From Ornithinicoccus hortensis (GTDB taxonomy: Bacteria > Actinomycetota > Actinomycetes > Actinomycetales > Dermatophilaceae), in NCBI RefSeq assembly GCF_006716185.1, contig NZ_VFOP01000001.1:3100001-3164000 (forward strand): DNA of 64,000 bases. The letters are read 5' to 3'. Positions 28,631-37,818 of this stretch are shown one piece after another. Numbering within the stretch: the stretch's first letter is position 1; each line of letters opens with the position of its first letter. The notes beneath the pieces were generated by a model. That model saw only the letters and a list, made by a program, of their open reading frames with translations. It had not been told where the DNA came from and made no database searches. Made by a program: the position numbers and the translations under genes.

Positions 28631-29257
28631 ATGTTCACCGGCTTCCCCGAGACCGCCCCGGACTTCTACGCCCAGTTGGAACTGGACAACACCAAGGAGT
28701 TCTGGGCGAGCCACCAGGACACCTATCGTCGCGAGGTCCGTGAGCCGATGGAGGCGCTGCTCGCCGACCTGGCCGAGGAGTTCGGCCCCGGCAAGGTGTT
28801 CCGCCCGCACCGTGACGTCCGCTTCTCGGCCGACAAGAGCCCGTACAAGACGCACCAGGGCGGTTACGTCCAGGTCGCGCCGGCCACCGGGTGGTATGCC
28901 GAGGTCTCGGCCGAGGGTTTCCGGCTCGGCGGCGGGTGCTACCAGATGGACCCCGGCACGCTTACTGCATACCGGAAGGCCGTGCACGAGGACCGGACCG
29001 GCCGGGAGCTGATCCGTGTCGTCGACGCGCTGCGTGACGCCGGCTGGGAGGTCACCGGCGACCGGCTGAAGACCGCGCCCCGCGGCTACCCGCGCGACCA
29101 CCCACGAATCGAGCTGCTACGGCACCGCACGATCGCGGCGATGCGGTGGTTCAACGAGCTGGACGTGGTCAGCTCCCCCGCCCTCGTCGACCGGGTGCGC
29201 GCCGACTGGGACCAGGTGCGTCCGCTGGTGGACTGGCTACGGGCGTTGCACCGGTAG
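28631..29257 (+). CDS. DUF2461 (TIGR02453) family protein
   Basis: A 208-residue protein. It has the family markers GFPETAPDFYAQLELDNTKEFWA, RPHRDVRFSADKSPYKTHQGG and MDPGTLTAYRKAV. The function of the family is unknown; conservation of Arg, Asp and Lys in the middle block suggests a nucleic-acid or phosphate ligand. Start ATG 28631 behind GGATGGAG. It is bracketed by the two 74-bp palindromes. Confidence 0.85.
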   Translation: MFTGFPETAPDFYAQLELDNTKEFWASHQDTYRREVREPMEALLADLAEEFGPGKVFRPHRDVRFSADKSPYKTHQGGYVQVAPATGWYAEVSAEGFRLGGGCYQMDPGTLTAYRKAVHEDRTGRELIRVVDALRDAGWEVTGDRLKTAPRGYPRDHPRIELLRHRTIAAMRWFNELDVVSSPALVDRVRADWDQVRPLVDWLRALHR

Positions 29258-29290
29258 CCACCTCGGCCGCGCCCCGGCCCTGCCCCCCGC

Positions 29291-29364
29291 CCACTGGTAG
29301 ACGGTTCGGGCGACTGGTGGCACGTCCGGACGTGCCACCAGTGCCCCTAGCCATCTACCAGTGC
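29291..29364. repeat. 74-bp palindrome, copy 2 (diverged)
   Basis: Same element as at 28486-28559, with arms 29291-29327 and 29328-29364. The 27-bp centre is a perfect palindrome and nearly identical to copy 1; the outer arms have several substitutions on each side. It lies 33 bases after the DUF2461 stop. Confidence 0.83.
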
Positions 29365-29419
29365 GTCGAGCCGCCCTGTTCGTTGCTCAGGCGGGTGCCC
29401 GGTCGAGAGTTCGACATCA

Positions 29420-29444
29420 ACATATGTATGCGGTATGCATATGT
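29420..29444. promoter_or_regulatory. candidate autoregulatory operator of the MarR gene
   Basis: ACATATG (29420-29426) and CATATGT (29438-29444) form an inverted repeat that covers both candidate start codons (29435, 29441) of the marR-like gene. AT-rich half-sites stand out in this GC-rich DNA. A protein bound here would block both transcription and translation initiation. Confidence 0.55.
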
Positions 29445-29914
29445 CCGTGTCCGACCTCACCCGCCTCGACCAGCTCGACGACCTACTGAGCGGGCTGCGC
29501 CTCGCCGTGCAGCGGCCCGGGTACCGCCGACGGCTGCTGGAGGGACTCGGCGCCCCCGGCGGCGTGACCGGGCTCCGCGTGCTGCGGGCGGTGCAGGTCC
29601 TCTCCGCCGACGGCTCCCCCTCGATCAAGGACGTGGCCGCCCGGTTGGCGGTCGAGCACTCGACGGCCAGCCGGGCGGTCGACTCCGCGGTGCGCGAGGG
29701 GCTGCTGCGCAAGCAGCCGTGCACCGACGACCAGCGCCGCACCCGCCTGGAACTGACCCCGGACAGCGAGGACCTGCTCGCCCGGACCGGGGCACGGCGC
29801 ACCGAGCTGCTGGCGACGATCACCCGGGGCTGGGAGCAGGCCGACCTGGACCGGTTGATCGAGCTGCTCGAGGGGCTCCAAAACGGCTACGACCGGCTGG
29901 AAGACCTCGGATGA
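29435..29914 (+). CDS. MarR-family transcriptional regulator
   Basis: A 159-residue winged-helix protein. The recognition region is VAARLAVEHSTASRAVDSAVREGLLRKQPCTDDQRRTRLELT, typical of MarR. ATG 29441 would give a product two residues shorter. It overlaps the downstream MFS gene by ATGA, the usual arrangement of a drug-responsive repressor with its efflux pump. Confidence 0.9.
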   Translation: MHMSVSDLTRLDQLDDLLSGLRLAVQRPGYRRRLLEGLGAPGGVTGLRVLRAVQVLSADGSPSIKDVAARLAVEHSTASRAVDSAVREGLLRKQPCTDDQRRTRLELTPDSEDLLARTGARRTELLATITRGWEQADLDRLIELLEGLQNGYDRLEDLG

Positions 29915-31164
29915 CCACACGCACTCCCCAACCCCGGGGCTCCTACGGGTTGATGGTCGACCCGCTGTTCGGACCGTTCTTCTGGGGCAAGGTGCTGAGC
30001 TCCTCGGGCATCTGGATCCACAACATCGTGGCCGCGATCGTGGCCTTCCAGCTCACCGGCTCCGCGGCCGCGGTGGGTGCCGTGAGCGCGATCCAGTTCG
30101 CCCCGCAACTCTTCCTGGCCCCGCTGAGCGGCAAGATGGCCGACCGCGGCAACCCCCAGGCGCAGATCGTCGCGGGGCGGCTGCTCACCGCACTCGGGTC
30201 CGGCGGGTTGGCGCTGTGGATGTTCCTGGCCGGCGGTGTCGACGGTATGCCGGGGGTGGCCCCCGTCCTGGCCGCCTCGCTCGTCGTGGGCCTCGGTTTC
30301 GTGGTGGGCGGACCGGCGATGCAGTCGGTCGTGCCCTCGATGATCCGTCCCGGGGAGATGGCTGCCGCGATGGCGCTGAACAGCGTCCCGATGACGATCG
30401 CCCGGGCGGCCGGTCCCGCCCTCGGGGCGCTCGTCGCGACCCAGCTCGGGCCCGCGTCGGCCTTCGCCATCGCCTGCGCGGCGAACCTCGTCTACGGCAT
30501 CATCGTCCTCCTGCTCCGGATCCCGCACCCGCCAACCCCTGCCAAGGGCACGGACTTCTCGGTGCGCGCCTCGCTGCGCCACCTGCGGACCGATCCCCCG
30601 CTGCTGGTGCTCCTCGTCGGCATCGCGGCGGTGGGCATCGGCGCCGAACCCGCCGTCACCCTGGCCCCTCCCCTGGCCCACCGGCTCGGCGGTGGCGAGG
30701 CGCTCGTCGGCTGGCTCGCCTCGGCCTTCGGGGTCGGCGCCGGCGTCGGCTTCCTGCTCCTGGCCCCGCTCCTGCGACGGGTCGGCCTCGCCCGACTCGG
30801 CAGCGGTGGCCTGCTCCTGATTGCCGCCGGCGTGCTGGTGGCGGCGGCGAGCTGGACCCAGTCCGTGGCCCTCGCCGGGTTCGGCATCGCCGGCATCGGG
30901 ATGACCCTGGCGTTCACCGCGATCACCACCCAGATCCAGAACCGCTCCCCCGACGTGCTGCGCGGGCGGATCATGGCGCTGTGGTTCGTCGGCTTCCTGG
31001 GCGCCCGACCGTTCGCGGCCGCGCTCGACGGGATGCTGGCCGACGCCACCTCGGTGAGCGTCGCGCTCGTCGCGACCGCCGGGATCGTCACGGTCATCGC
31101 CTACCTGTGCCGGCCCAGCCGCCTGTGCGAGCCCCCACCGCTGGGCGCCCCCGCCGTCGCGTGA
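29911..31164 (+). CDS. MFS transporter (EntS/TetV-like)
   Basis: A 417-residue permease with about 12 hydrophobic segments. FQLTGSAAAVGAVSAIQFAPQLFLAPLSGKMADR between TM2 and TM3 is typical of the DHA3/enterobactin-exporter group. Coupling to marR suggests drug or siderophore export. The following 108 bases (31165-31272) contain only short AATCAGC-GGCC repeats between convergent genes. Confidence 0.88.
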   Translation: MTTRTPQPRGSYGLMVDPLFGPFFWGKVLSSSGIWIHNIVAAIVAFQLTGSAAAVGAVSAIQFAPQLFLAPLSGKMADRGNPQAQIVAGRLLTALGSGGLALWMFLAGGVDGMPGVAPVLAASLVVGLGFVVGGPAMQSVVPSMIRPGEMAAAMALNSVPMTIARAAGPALGALVATQLGPASAFAIACAANLVYGIIVLLLRIPHPPTPAKGTDFSVRASLRHLRTDPPLLVLLVGIAAVGIGAEPAVTLAPPLAHRLGGGEALVGWLASAFGVGAGVGFLLLAPLLRRVGLARLGSGGLLLIAAGVLVAAASWTQSVALAGFGIAGIGMTLAFTAITTQIQNRSPDVLRGRIMALWFVGFLGARPFAAALDGMLADATSVSVALVATAGIVTVIAYLCRPSRLCEPPPLGAPAVA

Positions 31165-31272
31165 TTCGGACGGCGCCACACGGCGTGCAGATCGAGCAAC
31201 ACATGGTCGCCGGACAGCACTGGGCGACCGGTCGCGCTCCGGAATCAGCTGGCCGGACTCAGCCGACCAGAA

Positions 31273-31578
31273 TCAGCCGGCCGAGAGCTCCTCGCGCAGC
31301 CGGTCGGCGAAGTCCGGGTAGGCGGCGGCCACCACGGACAGCTCGACCTCGGCCGGCAGCTCGTCGAGCCGCTGGTGCTCGAGCAGGTAGCCGATGGTCG
31401 CGTCCACGATGCGCTCCCCCGGCACGCCGTCCAGGCCGAACTCCTCGACCGAGCCGGGGTCCAGGGTCACCTCGACGTCGACCCGGTCACCCGCCGCGGT
31501 GCCGTGCACGAGGTACCGGCCCTCGTCCAGCTCCTCCACGCTCCAGCCGCGCGCCGCCGGCTCTGTCATGTCTTCCAT
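31273..31578 (-). CDS. small acidic hypothetical protein
   Basis: A 101-residue protein rich in Glu, Asp and Val, without signal or TM segments. ATG 31578 has an AGGAGG site seven bases upstream; the longer frame upstream runs into the glcB promoter region and is unlikely. The sequence reads as a short beta domain followed by helices ending YPDFADRLREEL. I recognise no family. Confidence 0.65.
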   Translation of the reverse strand: MEDMTEPAARGWSVEELDEGRYLVHGTAAGDRVDVEVTLDPGSVEEFGLDGVPGERIVDATIGYLLEHQRLDELPAEVELSVVAAAYPDFADRLREELSAG

Positions 31579-31750
31579 CGCACGCCTCCTGTCCCTCTCG
31601 TTGTAACAGGCCGAGCAGCCCGAAGATTTCGGGGGTCGCGGGCGGCCGGGAGAGGCATTCCGCCGGAGCCGCGCGACGGCTAGGTTTTCCGGTGAGGTCC
31701 GCGCGCTGCCTCCCGGTCGCCGATTCGCACTTTCGTCGGCCATATAGCAG

Positions 31751-31785
31751 AATGGACATACCGCATCGTGGAACTATTAGAGGAG
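31751..31785 (+). promoter_or_regulatory. glcB promoter-proximal motif and ribosome-binding site
   Basis: AGAGGAG at 31779-31785 lies nine bases before the glcB ATG. AATGGACA at 31751-31758 is repeated at 43833-43840, inside an inverted repeat upstream of the dicarboxylate symporter, and may mark a shared regulator site (weak inference). The rest of the 216-base divergent spacer 31579-31794 shows nothing firm. Confidence 0.4.
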
Positions 31786-31794
31786 TGTTGAGCG

Positions 31795-33972
31795 ATGACC
31801 GCACGCGTCACGGTTGGATCCCTCCAGGTGGCCGAGCCCCTGCATACGTTCGTCACGGAGGAGGCCCTGCCCGGCTCGGGCGTGGACGCAGACACGTTCT
31901 GGGCGGGGCTGGAGTCGGCCGTCACCGACCTGTCGCCGCGGATCAAGGAGCTGCTGGCCAAGCGCGAGGAGCTGCAGACCGCCATCGACGGCTACCATCG
32001 CGACAACCCGGGCGCCGTCGACCAGGCCAAGTACGAGGAGTTCCTGCGTTCCATCGGCTACCTGGTCGATGAGCCGGAGGACTTCTCGATCACCACCGAG
32101 AACGTGGACGAGGAGGTCAGCACCCAGTGCGGCCCCCAGCTGGTCGTCCCGCTGCTGAACGCCCGCTTCGCGATCAACGCGGCCAACGCCCGGTGGGGCT
32201 CGCTGTACGACGCCCTCTACGGCACCGACGTCATCGCCGAGGACGGCGGTATGGAGAAGGGCACCTCCTACAACCCGGCCCGCGGTGACGAGGTGATCCG
32301 CCGGGGCCGTGAGTTCCTCGACCAGTACTTCCCCCTGGCGACCGGCTCGCACGCCGACGCCACGGCATACGGCGTCGACGACGAGGGCCTGGCCGTCACA
32401 CTCGGCGAGGACACCGCCCGGCTGGCCGACCCCGCACAGTTCGTCGGCTACCGCGGCGACAAGGCCTCCCCCGAGGCCCTGGTGCTGGTGCACCACGAGC
32501 TGCACGCCGAGATCCAAGTCGACCCCAGCGACACGATCGGCTCCACCGACAAGGCCGGCGTCAAGGACATCGTGCTCGAGGCCGCGGTCTCCACGATCAT
32601 GGACCTGGAGGACTCCGTCGCCGCCGTCGACGCCGAGGACAAGGTGCTCGGCTACCACAACTGGCTCGGCCTGATGCGCGGCACGCTCGCCGAAGAGGTC
32701 AGCAAGGGCGGGTCGACCTTCACCCGCACCATGAACGCCGACCGCACCGCGACCACCGCCTCCGGCGGCGAGGTCACCCTGCACGGCCGCTCGCTGCTGT
32801 TCATCCGCCAGGTCGGTCACCTGATGACCACCGACGCGGTGCTCGACGCCGACGGCAACGAGATCAGCGAGGGCCTGCTGGACGCCTTCATGACCGCGCT
32901 GGGCAGCGCCCACGACCTGCGCGGCAACACCGAGCGGACCAACACCCGCACCGGCTCGATGTATGTCGTCAAGCCCAAGATGCACGGGCCCGACGAGGTG
33001 GCGCTGACCTGCGACCTGTTCGCCCGGGTCGAGGAGGCGCTGGGTCTGCCGGCGCTGACCATCAAGGTCGGCATCATGGACGAGGAGCGTCGCACCTCCG
33101 CCAACCTCAAGGCCTGCATCAAGGCCGCGAGCGACCGGCTGGCGTTCATCAACACCGGCTTCCTGGACCGCACCGGCGACGAGATGCACACCTCCATGGA
33201 GGCCGGCCCGATGGTCCGCAAGGGCGACATGAAGACCGAGTCCTGGATCCAGGCCTACGAGAACCGCAACGTCGACATCGGCCTGGCCACCGGGCTGCAG
33301 GGCCGCGCCCAGATCGGCAAGGGCATGTGGGCGGCTCCGGACAACATGCGGGAGATGCTGGAGCAGAAGTCCAACCACCCGCAGGCCGGTGCCAACACCG
33401 CCTGGGTCCCCTCCCCGACCGCGGCGACGCTGCACGCGTTGCACTACCACCAGGTGGACGTCAAGGCGCGGCAGAACGAGCTGCTCGGCGGCAACCGCTC
33501 CACCCTCACCGAGCTGCTCACCATCCCGGTCAGCGCCGACGAGAACTGGTCGGACCAGGACAAGCAGGACGAGGTGGACAACAACGTCCAGGGCGTCCTC
33601 GGGTATGTCGTCCGCTGGGTCGACCAGGGCGTCGGCTGTTCCAAGGTCCCGGACCTGGGCGGCACCGCGCTGATGGAGGACCGCGCCACCTGCCGGATCT
33701 CCTCCCAGCACCTGGCGAACTGGATGAAGCACGGCGTGGTCAGCACCGAGCAGGTCGAGGAGAGCCTGCGCCGGGTGGCCGCCATCGTGGACGAGCAGAA
33801 CGCCGGCGACGCGGCATACGAGCCGATGGCCCCGTCCTTCGACGGCCAGGCGTTCAACGCCGCCCGCGACCTGATCATGGAGGGCACCACGCAGCCGGCC
33901 GGCTACACCGAGCCGATCCTGCACCGCCGCCGCGCCGCCAAGAAGGCCGAGATCGCCGGGAGCAACGCATGA
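31795..33972 (+). CDS. glcB: malate synthase G
   Basis: A 725-residue malate synthase of the long G type, condensing glyoxylate and acetyl-CoA to malate. [21 protein letters not shown] carries magnesium-site residues, and [20 protein letters not shown] and [11 protein letters not shown] are conserved. It overlaps the HbpS-like gene by ATGA. It serves two-carbon metabolism; isocitrate lyase is not in the window. Confidence 0.96.
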   Translation: MTARVTVGSLQVAEPLHTFVTEEALPGSGVDADTFWAGLESAVTDLSPRIKELLAKREELQTAIDGYHRDNPGAVDQAKYEEFLRSIGYLVDEPEDFSITTENVDEEVSTQCGPQLVVPLLNARFAINAANARWGSLYDALYGTDVIAEDGGMEKGTSYNPARGDEVIRRGREFLDQYFPLATGSHADATAYGVDDEGLAVTLGEDTARLADPAQFVGYRGDKASPEALVLVHHELHAEIQVDPSDTIGSTDKAGVKDIVLEAAVSTIMDLEDSVAAVDAEDKVLGYHNWLGLMRGTLAEEVSKGGSTFTRTMNADRTATTASGGEVTLHGRSLLFIRQVGHLMTTDAVLDADGNEISEGLLDAFMTALGSAHDLRGNTERTNTRTGSMYVVKPKMHGPDEVALTCDLFARVEEALGLPALTIKVGIMDEERRTSANLKACIKAASDRLAFINTGFLDRTGDEMHTSMEAGPMVRKGDMKTESWIQAYENRNVDIGLATGLQGRAQIGKGMWAAPDNMREMLEQKSNHPQAGANTAWVPSPTAATLHALHYHQVDVKARQNELLGGNRSTLTELLTIPVSADENWSDQDKQDEVDNNVQGVLGYVVRWVDQGVGCSKVPDLGGTALMEDRATCRISSQHLANWMKHGVVSTEQVEESLRRVAAIVDEQNAGDAAYEPMAPSFDGQAFNAARDLIMEGTTQPAGYTEPILHRRRAAKKAEIAGSNA

Positions 33973-34400
33973 GCCTCACCCTGGACACCGCCCGCACCGT
34001 CATCTCCGGCGCCCGCGCCAAGGGCCGGGAGGCGGGCCTGAAGCCGCTGACCGTCGTGGTCCTGGACGCCGGTGGCCACGTGGTCGCCGTCGAGCGGGAG
34101 GACGGGGCGTCGAACAAGCGCTTCGAGATCGCCTTCGGCAAGGCGCACGGTGCGCTGTCCCTCGGGATGGGCTCGCGGGCCCTGATGGAGCGGGCCGAGC
34201 AGCAGCCGTACTTCATCGCCGCGGTGACCAACGCCGTCGGCGGCTCGCTGGTCCCGGTCCCCGGCGGCGTCCTGGTCAAGGACGCCGAGGGCGCCCTGCT
34301 CGGGGCCGTCGGCATCACCGGCGACACCTCCGACAACGACGAGCTCGCGGCCGTCTCCGGGATCGAGGGTGCGGGCCTGGTGGCCCAGCCCGGCGCCTAA
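33969..34400 (+). CDS. GlcG/HbpS (DUF336) family heme-degrading-like protein
   Basis: A 143-residue protein beginning [21 protein letters not shown], with [18 protein letters not shown] and [27 protein letters not shown]. This is the GlcG/HbpS fold. In many bacteria GlcG lies in glycolate operons beside glcB, as here. The biochemical role is uncertain: heme or corrin binding in HbpS, unknown in GlcG. Confidence 0.88.
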   Translation: MSLTLDTARTVISGARAKGREAGLKPLTVVVLDAGGHVVAVEREDGASNKRFEIAFGKAHGALSLGMGSRALMERAEQQPYFIAAVTNAVGGSLVPVPGGVLVKDAEGALLGAVGITGDTSDNDELAAVSGIEGAGLVAQPGA

Positions 34401-34412
34401 ACGACGCACGAC

Positions 34413-34480
34413 GGCCACGGCACGACCGTGGCCACGTACGACTTCACCCCCGCGGCCCCCGGCTGCGGGGGTGAAGTCGT
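34413..34480 (+). terminator. tandem hairpin terminators after glcB-glcG
   Basis: An 8-bp hairpin (34413-34420 with 34426-34433, loop CACGA) starts 12 bases after the stop. A 16-bp perfect stem (34438-34453 with 34465-34480) around an 11-base GC-rich loop follows. Together they should end glcB-operon transcription, and the second may also stop the convergent Uma2-like gene. Confidence 0.82.
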
Positions 34481-34511
34481 CAGAGGCGGCCGTGGCACCC
34501 GGGTCTCCGGG

Positions 34512-35081
34512 TCACCCTCGCCCGGGCGGTGCCGCGATGAGGTCGGACGGGACGAGGTCCACCGGGAACGGGAGTCGGCAGTGCGCCACACCGTCCCCGG
34601 CCGCCGAGGCTCCGGTGACGTAGCGACCCTCCGCCAGGTCCAGGGCGAGCAGCGAGGGCTCCTTCGGGTCCACGATCCAGTAGGAGAGGACGCCCGCATC
34701 CTCGTACTTGGACCGTTTGAGCACCTGGTCCTTGCGGCGGGTCGACGGCGAGAGCACCTCGACGGCCAACACCAGCGGTGCCGTGACGTTCGCGATCCCC
34801 ACGTCGTCCTGCCGCACCACCAGCAGGTCCGGCTGCAGCGAGGTGCGCAGGTCGGGGCGCCAGTCGACCGGAGCCATGAACACTTCCATGCCGGGCGGGC
34901 ACGCGCCGCGCAGCAACAGGTAGAGGTTGCCGATCGCCCGCTGGTGCAGCAGCACCGGTGCCGGCGTCACCAGCAGCAACCCGTCGAGCAGTTCGTACTG
35001 CAGCCCGTCGTCCGGCATCCGGTCGAGGTCATCGACCGTCCACACCTGGCCCGCGCGCGGCATCACCGTCATGACACCCAT
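34512..35081 (-). CDS. Uma2-family (DUF820) putative nuclease
   Basis: A 189-residue PD-(D/E)XK-fold protein. LDRMPDDGLQYELLDGLLLVTPAP opens the fold. The catalytic core is LQPDLLVVRQDD (Asp) followed by LAVEVLSPSTRRKDQVLKRSKYEDAGVLSYWIVDP (Glu, Lys). Start ATG 35081 behind GAGGTGG. Members are abundant in actinobacteria and cyanobacteria; their biological role is unproven. Confidence 0.85.
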   Translation of the reverse strand: MGVMTVMPRAGQVWTVDDLDRMPDDGLQYELLDGLLLVTPAPVLLHQRAIGNLYLLLRGACPPGMEVFMAPVDWRPDLRTSLQPDLLVVRQDDVGIANVTAPLVLAVEVLSPSTRRKDQVLKRSKYEDAGVLSYWIVDPKEPSLLALDLAEGRYVTGASAAGDGVAHCRLPFPVDLVPSDLIAAPPGRG

Positions 35082-35191
35082 CGTCCACCTCGGCCTCTCC
35101 CCTGTCACCTGGCGGGCCAGCGGTGAGTTCCGGGCGGACACACGGTCAGACTGGACGCGGACACCCAAGCACCCCGACCGAGAGGTATGCC

Positions 35192-35842
35192 GTGACCGAG
35201 AGCACCGTCAGCCGAGACGACCTGTGGGCGATGATCCATGCCGAGCGGGCCGCACTGGCCGAGGACCTGGCCACCCTCGACGACGCCGCGTGGGCGCACC
35301 CGACGCTCTGCGGGGAGTGGACGGTGCGCGAGGTGGTGGCGCACCTGACGGCCGCAGCGAGCACCGGCCGGCTCCGCTGGATCACCAGCATCCTGGGCGC
35401 GCGGTTCAACCCGGCCGAGCACAATCGGCGACGCCTCGAGGAGCATCTCGGTGGCTCACCGGCCGAGACGCTGGAGCGCTTCCGTGCCGCGGTCGACAAC
35501 ACGACGGCCGCGTCCGGGCACACCCCGGCCTGGCTGGGCGAGGTCGTCGTGCACGGCCAGGACCTTCGCCGTCCGCTGGGGATCAGCGCGGAGCCGGACA
35601 CCTCGGCAGTGATGCAGGTGGCGACGTTCTTCGCCGCGCGGGACTTCACGGTCAACAGCAAGACCGCGGCCAAGGGGCTGCGGCTAGTGGCCACCGACTC
35701 CCCGTTCAGCAACGGCGACGGGCCCGTCGCGGAGGGCAGCACGCTGGCGCTGGTGATGGCGATGGCCGGCCGGTCCGCCTACTGCGACGACCTCAGGGGG
35801 CCCGGCGCCGACATCCTCCGCGAGCGGTGCCCCGACCGCTAG
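35192..35842 (+). CDS. mycothiol-dependent maleylpyruvate isomerase-like (DinB_2/MDMPI) protein
   Basis: A 216-residue protein. The N-terminal four-helix DinB-like domain has HPTLCGEWTVREVVAHLTAAA, with the metal-site His in VVAHLT and a partner in WLGEVVVHGQDLRRPLG. GTG 35192 sits behind GAGG. Such enzymes use mycothiol, supporting an actinobacterial source. Its 3' end overlaps the convergent GNAT gene by 159 bases. Confidence 0.84.
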   Translation: MTESTVSRDDLWAMIHAERAALAEDLATLDDAAWAHPTLCGEWTVREVVAHLTAAASTGRLRWITSILGARFNPAEHNRRRLEEHLGGSPAETLERFRAAVDNTTAASGHTPAWLGEVVVHGQDLRRPLGISAEPDTSAVMQVATFFAARDFTVNSKTAAKGLRLVATDSPFSNGDGPVAEGSTLALVMAMAGRSAYCDDLRGPGADILRERCPDR

Positions 35843-36601
35843 CAGCGCGTCGACCGAGGTCAGGGTGAGCTCAACCCCGACCCGGCCCCCGCCGTGAGCG
35901 TCCTCGGGCGGATCGATGAAGACGGTCGTCTGGCTGCCCACGAGCTCGTAACCCAGCACGTGGGCGATCCGCTTCGACGGCTCGTTGTCGAAGCGGGCCC
36001 GCCACTGCGGGACCAACCCGGCGTCGAGGGCCGCGTTGGTGCCGACCGCAGCGGCGAGCACCCCGTAGCCGCGACCGCGGGCCGGCGGGCTCGTGAGCAC
36101 CCCCATGTGGGCGAGCGCCTCCGCCCACACGACATAGCCGGACCCCGCGAGCGGGGCCGGCCCATCCTCCCCGGCCACGTCACCCCCGGCGCCGTCCAGG
36201 AGGACCCAGCGGTGCGGCATACCGCCCAGTCCGACCTCGTCGACGTCCTCGTCCGGGCACGCCGCCTCCAACGCGGCGACCGCGGCTTCGTCCTGCGTCG
36301 TCGTGAGGTCGGCGTGCTCGACCCGGGTGTCGGTGTAGGAGAGTTCGGCAGCCCCGAGCGGTCGCGCGCCGTGGTCGGAGGCGAGCCGCAGCAGCACCGC
36401 GAGGCGGGACAGCTCGTCGTCGGACAGGTTCCGCGCGCGGTCCAGCGCCCACTGCGGCCCGGTGAGGACCCCCCGGCCGAAGACGCGGACGAAGGTCACG
36501 GTCTCGGCGGTGTCGTCCCACCGCAGCACGCGCGGACCGGACCCCAGCTCGTCGACGCCGAGCAACTCGGCCCACGCCCGGCGGATGGTCTGCTCGGTCA
36601 C
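35684..36601 (-). CDS. GNAT-family N-acetyltransferase with extended C-terminus
   Basis: A 305-residue protein. The C-terminal half has a GNAT core: VVWAEALAHMGVLTSPPARGRGYGVLAAAVGTNAALDAG (acetyl-CoA loop RGRGYG) and FDNEPSKRIAHVLGYELVG. The homologous part seems to end near FIDPPEDAHGG. The last 50 or so residues (His/Gly/Pro-rich) are read antisense through the neighbouring gene, so a stop may have been lost. Start GTG 36601. Substrate unknown. Confidence 0.7.
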   Translation of the reverse strand: MTEQTIRRAWAELLGVDELGSGPRVLRWDDTAETVTFVRVFGRGVLTGPQWALDRARNLSDDELSRLAVLLRLASDHGARPLGAAELSYTDTRVEHADLTTTQDEAAVAALEAACPDEDVDEVGLGGMPHRWVLLDGAGGDVAGEDGPAPLAGSGYVVWAEALAHMGVLTSPPARGRGYGVLAAAVGTNAALDAGLVPQWRARFDNEPSKRIAHVLGYELVGSQTTVFIDPPEDAHGGGRVGVELTLTSVDALLAVGAPLAEDVGAGPPEVVAVGGPAGHRHHQRQRAALRDGPVAVAERGVGGH

Positions 36602-36653
36602 TGGTCGCACGATTCGACCCTCGTTACCCGCAGTCCGCCGCGCGCCCTGGGCA

Positions 36654-37208
36654 TCAGCCCGTGGGTGCTTCGAGCTTGTCGGCCAGCACGTCCAGCCCGC
36701 GTCGGGCGGCGGCCTCGGCAGACTGGACCCGCCCCTGCATGGCCTGCGCCTCCTCGAGCGCGGCGATCGCGCGCTGCTCGGCGGCGCGGGACGCCTGCAC
36801 GCCCTGCTCGCGTTCCTGCTGCTCCCGCGCCCGGTCGTCGTGGTAGCCCTGCACCTCACCGGCGGCCAGCTCCACCGCCCGGTCGAGCAGATACCGGTAG
36901 GAGGTGCGCAGCTTCTTCGGGGTCGTCTTGCGGACCAGGCCCTCGACCTCCTCGGTCACCCCGTCCCGCATGAAGACCAGCGGGTCGGACCGGTAGCGCG
37001 CCCGCTCCTCCTCCTCGATCGCCCGGGCCAGCTGCTCCCGCACCTCGGCGAGCTCCCGCTCGGCCTCGCGAACGGCCGAGGCAGCCGCGTCGAGGTGGGC
37101 GGCGAACCGCCCCTCCAGGGCGTAGACCAGCTGCGCCTTCTCGTCCGCGCCGAGCTGGTCGGCGGGGTCCAGCGCCCGCGGACCAGCGCCGCCGTCGTGT
37201 TGCGTCAT
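36654..37208 (-). CDS. coiled-coil hypothetical protein
   Basis: A 184-residue cytoplasmic protein. It is largely alpha-helical, with heptad-like Ala/Glu/Arg runs at about residues 30-75 and 115-180, separated by RSDPLVFMRDGVTEEVEGLVRKTTPKKLRTSYRYLLD. No signal, TM or known motif. ATG 37208 is a fair start. I do not recognise the family. Confidence 0.65.
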   Translation of the reverse strand: MTQHDGGAGPRALDPADQLGADEKAQLVYALEGRFAAHLDAAASAVREAERELAEVREQLARAIEEEERARYRSDPLVFMRDGVTEEVEGLVRKTTPKKLRTSYRYLLDRAVELAAGEVQGYHDDRAREQQEREQGVQASRAAEQRAIAALEEAQAMQGRVQSAEAAARRGLDVLADKLEAPTG

Positions 37209-37292
37209 ACCTGCACCTCATCTGCACCTGCGTGAGCCCCCCACTCTCTCACCCGCAGGCGCCGGGCGGACGCTCGGCCCGACCCAGGGTGC

Positions 37293-37685
37293 TCAACCGG
37301 TCTGGGCCCCGACCGACCAGTCTGGCAGTTCCTGCAGCGCCCACCGGTTGCCGTCGGGGTCGGCGAAGAAGACGAACCTGCCCCACGGTTGCTCATCGAC
37401 CTCGCTGGCCTCGACGCCACGCTCCAGCAGGTCCGCGCGGGCCGCGTCCGCGTCGGGGACGACCATCTGCATGTTGTCCAGCGATCCGGGCGCCATCTCG
37501 GTCAGGCCCTTGCCCAGCGCGATCGAGCACGCGGATCCCGGCGGCGTGAGCTGCACGAAGCGGACGTCCTCGCTGACGGTGTGGTCGTGGTCGGCGACGA
37601 AGCCGGCCCGCACGTAGAAGTCCTTGGCCCGGTCGACGTCGGTCACGGGCACCGCTACCAGTTCCAGTTTCATGTCCATGGACAT
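37293..37685 (-). CDS. VOC-family (glyoxalase-like) protein
   Basis: A protein of about 130 residues. MKLELVAVPVTDVDRAKDFYVRAGF is the usual VOC opening and GRFVFFADPDGNRWALQELP the usual end. Four in-frame ATGs (37700, 37685, 37679, 37673) could start it and none has a clear ribosome-binding site; I chose the second. Likely a lyase or dioxygenase-like protein of unknown substrate. Confidence 0.78.
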   Translation of the reverse strand: MSMDMKLELVAVPVTDVDRAKDFYVRAGFVADHDHTVSEDVRFVQLTPPGSACSIALGKGLTEMAPGSLDNMQMVVPDADAARADLLERGVEASEVDEQPWGRFVFFADPDGNRWALQELPDWSVGAQTG

Positions 37686-37818
37686 CACGGTAGGAACCAT
37701 TGCGGCCGGATCACGTCCGCAATTCGCCGTCGAACCGTCCACATCGGCACACGCGTGATCGTCGCCTCCCGTTCCCCCGTCGTGCCGGCCCCGGACGCCC
37801 ATCGGGCACGATGTGGGC

